A stretch of DNA of 64,000 nt from Streptomyces fildesensis (GTDB lineage: Bacteria > Actinomycetota > Actinomycetes > Streptomycetales > Streptomycetaceae), in contig NZ_JAAIKO010000008.1 in the NCBI RefSeq assembly GCF_016107395.1, forward strand, positions 186,001 through 250,000, written 5' to 3'. Positions 20,640-27,635 of the stretch are shown piece by piece (the first letter of the stretch is position 1; every line of letters begins with the position of its first letter). Below the pieces are notes generated by a model, which ran no database searches, was not told where the DNA came from, and worked only from the letters and a program-made list of their open reading frames with translations. A program made the position numbers and the translations under genes.

Positions 20640-23600
20640 ATGCTCAGCAATGTGCAGACCCAGTCCGTCAGCCCCGTCTTCGTCGGCCGCGACAGCGAAA
20701 TGACCCGCCTCGCCGATGCGCTCGCCCGCGCCCGAGCGGGCGAGCCGCAGGGCCTGGTCGTCAGCGGTGAGGCCGGCGTCGGCAAGACCCGCCTCACCGA
20801 GGAATTCCTCGCGGCCGCCGCCCTGTCGGGCGCGGTCACCGCCGTCGGCGGCTGTGTGGAGATCGGTGCGGACGGCCTGCCCTTCGCACCGGTGTCCACC
20901 GCCCTGCGCTCGCTGTACCGGCAGCTCGGGGACGAACTGACGGCCGCGGCCGGCAACCAGGCCGGCGAGCTGTCACGGCTGCTGCCCGAGCTGGGCGAGC
21001 ACCGCGAGATGACGCGCGAGGGGCGCGATTCGCAGGACGACGACGGCCGGGTACGGCTCTTCGAGCTCACCGCCCGGCTGCTGGAGCGGCTGGCCGCGGA
21101 CCGCACCGTCGTCCTTGTCCTGGAGGACCTGCACTGGGGCGACCGCTCCACCCGCGAGCTGCTCGCCTACCTCTTCCGGTCGCTGCACCGCGGCCGGCTC
21201 GTGATCGTGGCCACCTACCGGTCCGACGACATCCACCGCAGGCACCCGCTGCGGCCCTTCCTCGCCGAGCTGGACCGGCTGCGCACCGTCGACCGGATCG
21301 AGCTGTCCCGGTTCAGCCGCGCGGAGGTCCGCTGCCAGATCACCGGCATCCTGGCCGCCGAGCCCGAGGGCGGCATGGTGGACCGGGTCTTCGAGCGCTC
21401 CGACGGCAACCCGTTCTTCGTGGAGGAACTGGCCGTCAGCATCCAGCAGGGCTGCAGCTCCGGGCTGAGCGACTCGCTGCGCGACCTGTTGCTGGTGCGG
21501 CTCGAAACGCTGTCCGAGGATGCCCAGCGCGCCGCGCGGATCGTCGCCGAGGGCGGCACCACCGTGGAGTACCCGCTGCTCGCCGCCGTCGCGGGGCTCT
21601 CCGAGGACGACCTCATCGAGGCGCTGCGCGCCTGCGTCGGCGCCAACATCCTGCTGCCCTCCGAGGACGGCGACGGCTACCGCTTCCGGCACTCCCTGGT
21701 CCGCGAGGCGGTCAGCGACGATCTGCTGCCCGGTGAGCGCAGCCGGATCAACCGCCGGTACGCCCAGGCCCTGGAGGCCGGCCCCGGCCTGGTCCGCACG
21801 GACGAGCGGGCCGCCCGGCTGGCCAGCTACTGGTACTACGCGCACGACCCGGCCAAGGCGCTGCCCGCCGTGCTGCGCGCCTCCGTGGAGGCCCGGCACC
21901 GGCACGCCTACGCCGAGCAGCACCGGCTGCTGGAGCGGGCCCTGGAGCTGTGGGAGGACACCCCCGAGGAGATCCGCGGCGAGCTGCGCCCCGCGGACTA
22001 CGCCGAGGTCTATCCGCCGTGCGGCTGCCACCCCGACACCCCGCTGAGCTTCCTCGACCTGCTGGCCGAGATCACCGTGTCCGCCCGGCTCAGCGGTGAG
22101 CCCGAGCGCGCCTTCGCCGTGGCCAAGCGCGCGCTCCGGCTGATCGACGACACGACGGACGCGCTGCGCGCCGCCTGGTTCCGGGCCCAGCGCTCGCGAC
22201 TGGTCCAGGACCTGGGCCGCGGCGACGGCTGGGAGGACGTGGGCCGCGCCCAGGAGCTCCTGCGCGGCCTGCCGCCGTCCGCCGTGCACGCCGACGTCCT
22301 CGCCTTCGCCGCCGCCTGGATGATGATCCACAAGTCCGGTGAGGAGGCCATCGCCACGGCGGAGCGGGCCGTGGACCTGGCCCGCCTGGTCGGCGCCCGC
22401 GAGACGGAACTGAACGCCCGGCTGACCCTCGGGCTGCTGCACGCCGACTCCGGGGACGTCGAGGGCGGTCTGGTGCTGGCCGAGGACGTCTGCCGCGAAG
22501 CGCGCAAGCTCGGACTGCCCGGGCTCATCGGCCGCTCCCACGGCAACCTCGCCTCGGTCCTGGAGGGCGTCGGCCGGTCCCATGACGCCATCGCGGTCGC
22601 CACCGAGGGCATCGAGCTGGTCCGGGAGATCGCCACCCGCAGCGTCCGCGCCTATCTGCGCGGCAACGAGGGCGAGTCGCTGTTCTCGCTCGGGCAGTGG
22701 GAGCGCAGCGAGGCGGCGGTCCAGTGGGCCCGCACCAACGGGTCCGGAAGGATGGCGGCCGGCGGACAGACGATGTACCTGGGCTTCCTCGCCCTGCGCC
22801 GAGGCCGGACCGGGGCGGCCGACGAGTACGCGAAGTCCGCCCGTGAGAGCTTTCTGCACGACACCCAGCCGCAGCACCTGATCCCGATCCGCACCCTGAC
22901 GCTGGAGATCGCCGTCCGGCGGGGGCGCTTCGACGAGGCGCGTACGGTCCTGGCCGACGCCCTCGACGAGGGCCTGGTGCCCGGCACGTCCCGCTACTGG
23001 TGGCCGCTGCTGGCCGCCGGCGCCGCCGCCGAGGCGGACGCGCCGTGGATGACCGTCGACGACCAGGACCGCGCGGCGCACCTGAGGCGCATCCGCACCA
23101 CCGCGGCGTCGCTGCCCCGGCTCGCGCCGGTCTGGGAGGCGTACGCGCTGCTCGTCGAGGCCGAGCTGGCCCGCGCCGAGGGGCAGCCCGCGCCCGAACG
23201 GTGGGCCGCCGTGGTCCGCGCCTTCGAACCGGTGGGGCGCCCGTACGAACTGGCCCAGAGCCGCTACCGGTGGGCCGAGGCGCTGCTGGCCACCGGGCAC
23301 GAGACCGGGGAGGCCCGCGAGGCCAGGGAGAGCCGCGAGGAGGCCGGCGCGCTCCTCACGCTCGCCCACACGGCCGCCGGGACGCTCGGCGCGCGCCCGC
23401 TGTCCGACGAGGTCGCGCTGCTCGCCCAGCGCGCCCGGCTGTCGCTGCACGAGCCGGACGGCAGGGACGCACGGGACGGCGCGCGGGCGGTCCCCGCAGC
23501 GGACGAACCCGCCGACCCGGCCGAGGCGCTGGGGCTGACGGCGCGCGAGCGCGACGTGCTGCGGCTGGTCACCGACGGCCGGACGAACCGTCAGATCGCC

Positions 23601-23735
23601 GAGGAGCTCTTCATCTCGCCGAAGACGGCGAGCGTGCACGTCTCCAACATCCTGGCCAAGCTCAACGTCTCCGGCCGGGGCGAGGCGGCGGCACTGGCGC
23701 ACCGGCTGCGGCTGTTCACGGTTCCGTCCGTATGA
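20640..23735 (+). CDS. LuxR-family transcriptional regulator with AAA ATPase domain (LAL type)
   Basis: A 1031-residue large ATP-binding LuxR regulator. Near the N-terminus are FVGRDSEM and the Walker A GEAGVGKT (about residues 42-49), then the Walker B region VVLVLEDLHWGDRSTREL. A long TPR-like helical middle follows, and the C-terminal ~60 residues are a LuxR helix-turn-helix (LTARERDVLRLVTDGRTNRQ then IAEELFISPKTASVHVSNIL). Such proteins activate genes in response to ligands. The start is uncertain: ATG 20640 is used, GTG 20604 and GTG 20652 are alternatives, and none has a clear ribosome binding site. Its 3' end overlaps the minus-strand gene at 23716. Confidence 0.93.
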   Translation: MLSNVQTQSVSPVFVGRDSEMTRLADALARARAGEPQGLVVSGEAGVGKTRLTEEFLAAAALSGAVTAVGGCVEIGADGLPFAPVSTALRSLYRQLGDELTAAAGNQAGELSRLLPELGEHREMTREGRDSQDDDGRVRLFELTARLLERLAADRTVVLVLEDLHWGDRSTRELLAYLFRSLHRGRLVIVATYRSDDIHRRHPLRPFLAELDRLRTVDRIELSRFSRAEVRCQITGILAAEPEGGMVDRVFERSDGNPFFVEELAVSIQQGCSSGLSDSLRDLLLVRLETLSEDAQRAARIVAEGGTTVEYPLLAAVAGLSEDDLIEALRACVGANILLPSEDGDGYRFRHSLVREAVSDDLLPGERSRINRRYAQALEAGPGLVRTDERAARLASYWYYAHDPAKALPAVLRASVEARHRHAYAEQHRLLERALELWEDTPEEIRGELRPADYAEVYPPCGCHPDTPLSFLDLLAEITVSARLSGEPERAFAVAKRALRLIDDTTDALRAAWFRAQRSRLVQDLGRGDGWEDVGRAQELLRGLPPSAVHADVLAFAAAWMMIHKSGEEAIATAERAVDLARLVGARETELNARLTLGLLHADSGDVEGGLVLAEDVCREARKLGLPGLIGRSHGNLASVLEGVGRSHDAIAVATEGIELVREIATRSVRAYLRGNEGESLFSLGQWERSEAAVQWARTNGSGRMAAGGQTMYLGFLALRRGRTGAADEYAKSARESFLHDTQPQHLIPIRTLTLEIAVRRGRFDEARTVLADALDEGLVPGTSRYWWPLLAAGAAAEADAPWMTVDDQDRAAHLRRIRTTAASLPRLAPVWEAYALLVEAELARAEGQPAPERWAAVVRAFEPVGRPYELAQSRYRWAEALLATGHETGEAREARESREEAGALLTLAHTAAGTLGARPLSDEVALLAQRARLSLHEPDGRDARDGARAVPAADEPADPAEALGLTARERDVLRLVTDGRTNRQIAEELFISPKTASVHVSNILAKLNVSGRGEAAALAHRLRLFTVPSV

Positions 23736-23877
23736 CGACCGTCCCGGACTCGAGGTCTATCGACCCGCGTCCGGGATCGTTGTCGCCGGTGTCCTCGCGG
23801 GACAGCGCCAGCCGGTTCCGCTCGTCGTCGGTGTGCTTGCGTCCCGGGGTGAACAACTCATCGAGGGGATTGAACAT
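23716..23877 (-). CDS. 53-aa conserved small protein (DUF6191-like)
   Basis: The sequence opens MFNPLDELFTPGRKHTDDER and contains GDNDPGRGSIDLESG, a pattern I recall for the DUF6191 family of small actinobacterial proteins; the accession is from memory. The ATG at 23877 has GGGAAGG 9 nt upstream. It lies 17 nt downstream of the dehydrogenase lipoprotein gene on the same strand, so it is probably in that operon. Its last 20 bases overlap the LuxR gene tail-to-tail. Function unknown. Confidence 0.7.
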   Translation of the reverse strand: MFNPLDELFTPGRKHTDDERNRLALSREDTGDNDPGRGSIDLESGTVVIRTEP

Positions 23878-23894
23878 CGCGCACCTTCCCGCTG

Positions 23895-25091
23895 TCAGCC
23901 GACCTTGAGCCGCAGAATGCGGTCGTCGCCGGGCTTGGGGGTGCCCCGCCCGTCCGTGTTGCTCGTGGTCAGCAGCAGGGTGCCGTCCTCCACGGTGACC
24001 ACGGTACGCAGCCGCCCGTAGGTTCCTGTGAAGAACGCCTGCGGGGCCGCGGCGGCCTTCGTGCCGTCCAGCGGGATGCGCCACAGCCGCTCGCCCTTCA
24101 GCGAGGCCATCCAGATGCAGCCGGCGGCGTAGGCGATGCCGCTGGGGGAGGCATCGTCGGTGTGCCACTGCGCGACGGGGTCGACGTACCCCGCGCGGTG
24201 CGCCTGGCCCTCGACGACCGGCCAGCCGTAGTTCTTGCCCGGCTCGATGAGGTTCAGCTCGTCCCAGGTGTTCTGCCCGAACTCCGCCGCCCACAGCCTG
24301 CCCTGGGCGTCCCACGCCAGGCCCTGCACATTGCGGTGGCCGTACGAATAGACCACGGAGTCGGCCTCGGGGTTGCCGTGCGCGGGCTGCCCGTCCGGGG
24401 TCATCCGCAGGATCTTCCCGCCCAGCGACGTCTTGTCCTGGGCCAGCGGCTGGTTCCCGCTCTCACCGGTCCCGGCGTAGAGCATCTTGTCGGGGCCGAA
24501 GGCGATCCGGCCGCCGTTGTGGTTGGTGCCGCTGGGGATGCCGCGCAGGATCGTGTCCGGCGCCCCCAGCTGCTGGCCGACGGGCCGGGACGGGTCGTAG
24601 AGCATGCGCGCGATGCGGTTGTCGTCGGCGGTGGTGAAGTACGCGTACACCAGCTTGTCCGCGCCGAACGACGGGGAGATCGCGAGCCCGAGCAGCCCCC
24701 CCTCGCTGCCCGGCGTCCCGCCGGCCACCCCCGGCACCGAGCCGACCTCGGTGGTCTTCCCGGTGGCCGGATCGGTCCTGAGGATCTTCCCGGTGTCCCG
24801 GGAGGCGACCAGCAGGGCCCCGTCCGGGAGTTCGGCCACTCCCCAGGGCGTGGTGAGGCCGGTGGCGACGGTCCCGGTCACGGTGGCGGTACCGGTCGCG
24901 GGAGCGGCGGACTCGGAATCCGACGGCTCGGCGGTCGCCGTGGGAGCGGCGGCGGTGGAGGTGGCGGGCCGTGACGTGGCCGGCGGCTCCGGCACCGCGC
25001 CGTCGGGGGAGGAGCAGCCCGCGAGCAGCGCGGCGGCGAGCACGGACGTCACGGCGGTCACGGTGGTCGCGGTGGTGGTACGGCGGTGCAC
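23895..25091 (-). CDS. PQQ-dependent sugar dehydrogenase family lipoprotein
   Basis: A 398-residue secreted lipoprotein with the six-bladed propeller of soluble glucose/aldose dehydrogenase (GSDH). The N-terminus is a signal peptide with lipobox LLAGC, followed by a low-complexity Pro-Ala-Thr linker. Family signatures include PWGVAELPDG, GLLGLAISP, NHNGGRIAFGPDKMLYAGTG (a conserved block), GHRNVQGLAWD and EFGQNTWDELNLI. PQQ is not made by most streptomycetes, so the cofactor and substrate are uncertain. The GTG at 25091 follows GAGGGAGGACC and fits the signal peptide start. Confidence 0.88.
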   Translation of the reverse strand: MHRRTTTATTVTAVTSVLAAALLAGCSSPDGAVPEPPATSRPATSTAAAPTATAEPSDSESAAPATGTATVTGTVATGLTTPWGVAELPDGALLVASRDTGKILRTDPATGKTTEVGSVPGVAGGTPGSEGGLLGLAISPSFGADKLVYAYFTTADDNRIARMLYDPSRPVGQQLGAPDTILRGIPSGTNHNGGRIAFGPDKMLYAGTGESGNQPLAQDKTSLGGKILRMTPDGQPAHGNPEADSVVYSYGHRNVQGLAWDAQGRLWAAEFGQNTWDELNLIEPGKNYGWPVVEGQAHRAGYVDPVAQWHTDDASPSGIAYAAGCIWMASLKGERLWRIPLDGTKAAAAPQAFFTGTYGRLRTVVTVEDGTLLLTTSNTDGRGTPKPGDDRILRLKVG

Positions 25092-25343
25092 GGTGGGTCC
25101 TCCCTCGTGGTGTCCCGCGGCGGCATCACCGGGCTCCGCCCCGCGATGCCGGCCTGGGACTCGGGGACGACCCCCGGGAAATTGCAGCACACAACGGGCC
25201 CACAGCGCCCGGCTCTTCGCGGTTCCCATGGCCCGCCTCCGGTTGTCGTCGGTCCGCCCGCCCGCGGCCCCCGCGACCCGGTCGCCCGCCGTCTCTCCCG
25301 CCCGTCCGTCCCAGTCTCCCGTCCGCCCGGCGAGCCCGTACCG

Positions 25344-26387
25344 TCAGTCCCAGGAGCCCCGTACGGCGGGCAGCCCGGCGATCTCCGCGAAGTCCGCCGG
25401 CTCCAGGCGCAGCGCCGCCGCCCCCGCGTTCTCCGCCGCCCAGCGCTCGGTCTTGGTGCCCGGCACAGGGACCACCGCGGGCCCCTGGCCCAGCACCCAG
25501 GCGAGAGCGACCTGGGCCGGAGTCGCGCCGTGCCGTTCCGCGATCCGCCGCAGCCCCGCCACGATCGGCTGGTTGGCGGCCATCATCTCGGCCGTGAACC
25601 GGGGGTGCCGGGCCCGCAGATCGTCCGGCTCGAAGCCCTGTCCCGGGGTGAGGGTGCCGGTGAGGAAGCCGTTGCCGAGCGGCATCGCCGCCATGAACCC
25701 GACGCCGCGCGCCGCGCACCACGGCACGAGCGCCTCCAGCGCCTCGGTGGACCACACCGACAGCTCCGCCTGCACACAGCTCACCGGGAAGACCTGCTGC
25801 GCGCGCACCAGCTGCCGGATCGTTTCCTCGTGCATCCGCCCGCCCGTCTCCCGCCGCCACCCCGCTGAGGATGCGCTGCGCGCGCCCCCCTTATTGGTAC
25901 GCCGGTTTCCGCGCGCCCCGACCGCGCACAGCCCCAGCGAACGCACCTTGCCCGCCGCCACCAGCTCCGCCATCGCGCCCCAGGTCTCCTCGACCGGGAC
26001 CTCCGCGTCGATCCGGTGCAGCTGGTACAGGTCGATGACATCGGTCTGCAGCCGCCGCAGCGACGCGTCGCAGGCCCGTTTGACGTAACCGGGACGCCCG
26101 TTGGCCACGATGTGCTGCTCGCCCACCAGCAGACCGCACTTGGTGGAGACGAACACGTCCTGACGGCGCTCCCGCAGCACCCGCCCGACCAGCAGTTCAT
26201 TGGTGAAGGGCCCGTACATGTCGGCCGTGTCCAGCAGCGACGTCCCGCTGTCCAGCGCCGTGTGCACCGCCCGCAGGGACCCCTCGCCGTCCTGCCGCGA
26301 AGCGCTGTACGCCCAGCTCATGGGCATGCATCCCAGGCCCACGGCGCCCACTTCGAGAGCTGCTGCACCGATTGTCCTGCGCTCCAC
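25344..26387 (-). CDS. Aldo-keto reductase with an in-frame repeat insertion
   Basis: A 347-residue NADPH-dependent TIM-barrel reductase. Catalytic residues are visible: DTADMYG (Asp/Tyr), STKCG (Lys) and LYQLHRID (His), then AAMPLGNGFLTGTLTPGQGF and VPVPGTKTERW for the cofactor. Between the strand VRSLGLCAVGARGNRR and EETIRQLVRAQQVFPV lie about 17 residues (KGGARSASSAGWRRETGG) encoded by a copy of a dispersed intergenic repeat, not by family sequence. The reading frame survives. GTG 26387 follows GAGGAGGG. Whether the enzyme folds with the insert is unknown. Confidence 0.85.
   Translation of the reverse strand: MERRTIGAAALEVGAVGLGCMPMSWAYSASRQDGEGSLRAVHTALDSGTSLLDTADMYGPFTNELLVGRVLRERRQDVFVSTKCGLLVGEQHIVANGRPGYVKRACDASLRRLQTDVIDLYQLHRIDAEVPVEETWGAMAELVAAGKVRSLGLCAVGARGNRRTNKGGARSASSAGWRRETGGRMHEETIRQLVRAQQVFPVSCVQAELSVWSTEALEALVPWCAARGVGFMAAMPLGNGFLTGTLTPGQGFEPDDLRARHPRFTAEMMAANQPIVAGLRRIAERHGATPAQVALAWVLGQGPAVVPVPGTKTERWAAENAGAAALRLEPADFAEIAGLPAVRGSWD
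25841..25892. repeat. Dispersed repeat, copy A, inside the aldo-keto reductase gene
   Basis: Reads CGCCCGTCTCCCGCCGCCAC followed by CC, a short variable part and GCGCTGCGCGCGCCCCCC. It matches the intergenic copies at 39174-39215 and 44159-44203. Being a multiple of three and stop-free in this orientation, it adds residues to the protein. Confidence 0.7.
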
Positions 26388-26474
26388 CTGGCCTGCCCTC
26401 CTCACAGCGCCCCAACAGGGGCGTGGACCAAGGTAACGTCCCCCTCGGACAGTGCATCGCATAGCCTCCTGACC

Positions 26475-27428
26475 ATGGCTGACACGTTGCTGAACCACCG
26501 GCCCCAGGTCTGGCTGCCCATCGCGGCCGAGGAGATCGGCCCGCTGCCCACCGACCTGGACTACGTCTTCTGGGACGGCGCCGACGCGTACCCGGCGGAC
26601 CCGTCGACCGCCGCGTTCTACGTCGTCCCGTACATGAAGGGGGCGGAGGTCGCCGCCCGGCCGCTGCCCCGGATGACGGGCCTCCGCGTCGTACAGACCC
26701 TGAGCGCCGGCACCGACCAGGTCGCCGGGCATCTCGGGCACCTGCCGCCCGGCGTACGCCTCTGCAACGCCCGCGGGGTGCACGAGGCGAGCACCGCGGA
26801 ACTCACCCTCGCGCTCACCCTCGCCTCGCTGCGCGGCATCCCGCGCTTCGTCCGCGGCCAGGACGCCGAGGAGTGGCACGACGGCTTCTACCCCGCGCTC
26901 GCCGACAAGAGCGTGCTGATCATCGGTTACGGCTCGATCGGCAGTGCGATCGAGGACCGGCTCACCCCGTTCGAGTGCGACGTCGTACGGGTCGCCCGCA
27001 CCGCGCGCCCCTCCCCGCGCGGCCCGGTGCACGCCCTCGCCGAATTGCCCGAACTGCTGCCGGAGGCCGATGTGGTGGTGCTCAGCACCCCGCTGACCGA
27101 GGCGACCAGAGGGCTGGTGGGAGCGGAGTTCCTGTCCCGGATGAAGGACGGCGCACTCCTGGTGAACGTCGCGCGCGGGCCCGTGGTCGACACCAAGGCG
27201 CTGCTCGCCGAACTGGAGTCCGGACGACTGCGTGCGGCACTCGATGTCACGGACCCCGAACCGCTGCCCGCCGGACACCCGCTGTGGCACGCTCCGGGCC
27301 TTCTCATCAGCCCGCACGTCGGCGGCAGCACCTCCGCGTTCCTCCCGAGGGCCAAGCGGCTGCTGCGCGCACAGTTGTTCCGTTTCGCCACAGGGGAGCC
27401 GCTGAGCAACCTGGTCACCACCACCTGA
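26475..27428 (+). CDS. D-isomer specific 2-hydroxyacid dehydrogenase
   Basis: A 317-residue NAD(P)-dependent dehydrogenase of the formate/glycerate dehydrogenase family. It has the Rossmann loop IIGYGSIGSAIEDRL, the catalytic arginine in NVARGPVVD, the glutamate in DVTDPEPLPAGHPLW and the histidine in SPHVGGSTS. Unlike the phosphoglycerate dehydrogenase later in the window, it lacks an ACT domain. The ATG at 26475 is preceded by TAGCCT 13 nt upstream and no Shine-Dalgarno. It is divergent from the aldo-keto reductase across 87 nt. Substrate unknown. Confidence 0.9.
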   Translation: MADTLLNHRPQVWLPIAAEEIGPLPTDLDYVFWDGADAYPADPSTAAFYVVPYMKGAEVAARPLPRMTGLRVVQTLSAGTDQVAGHLGHLPPGVRLCNARGVHEASTAELTLALTLASLRGIPRFVRGQDAEEWHDGFYPALADKSVLIIGYGSIGSAIEDRLTPFECDVVRVARTARPSPRGPVHALAELPELLPEADVVVLSTPLTEATRGLVGAEFLSRMKDGALLVNVARGPVVDTKALLAELESGRLRAALDVTDPEPLPAGHPLWHAPGLLISPHVGGSTSAFLPRAKRLLRAQLFRFATGEPLSNLVTTT

Positions 27429-27512
27429 CGTCGCAGGTGGAGGGCGTGCGGCACCCGGTGACTGCACTGCGTGGTGGTGATCTCCCTTGCGGTTACGCTG
27501 TGTAGAGGAACT

Positions 27513-27581
27513 ATGTCCCTGAGTGACGAGTCTGGTGTATCGTCCCGACCGGGGGACGCGTCACGGATGCCCATGGGTTGA
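27513..27581 (+). CDS. 22-aa upstream ORF ahead of the second GGDEF gene
   Basis: Encodes MSLSDESGVSSRPGDASRMP plus two residues and TGA. It has a good ribosome binding site (GAGGAACT) and a TACGCT -10 at 27494-27499, so it may be translated. It is in the same frame as the GGDEF gene with only its own TGA in between, so it may be a regulatory upstream ORF or a former N-terminus. Confidence 0.45.
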   Translation: MSLSDESGVSSRPGDASRMPMG

Positions 27582-27635
27582 CGGCGGCGCGCGAAAGGTC
27601 AGCAAGCGAGGGGGGCGACGGGTGATGCACGGCCA

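Noticed and set aside
20973..23702. 909-codon open frame on the minus strand
   Set aside because: Antisense to the LuxR-family regulator, low-complexity product and no ribosome binding site.
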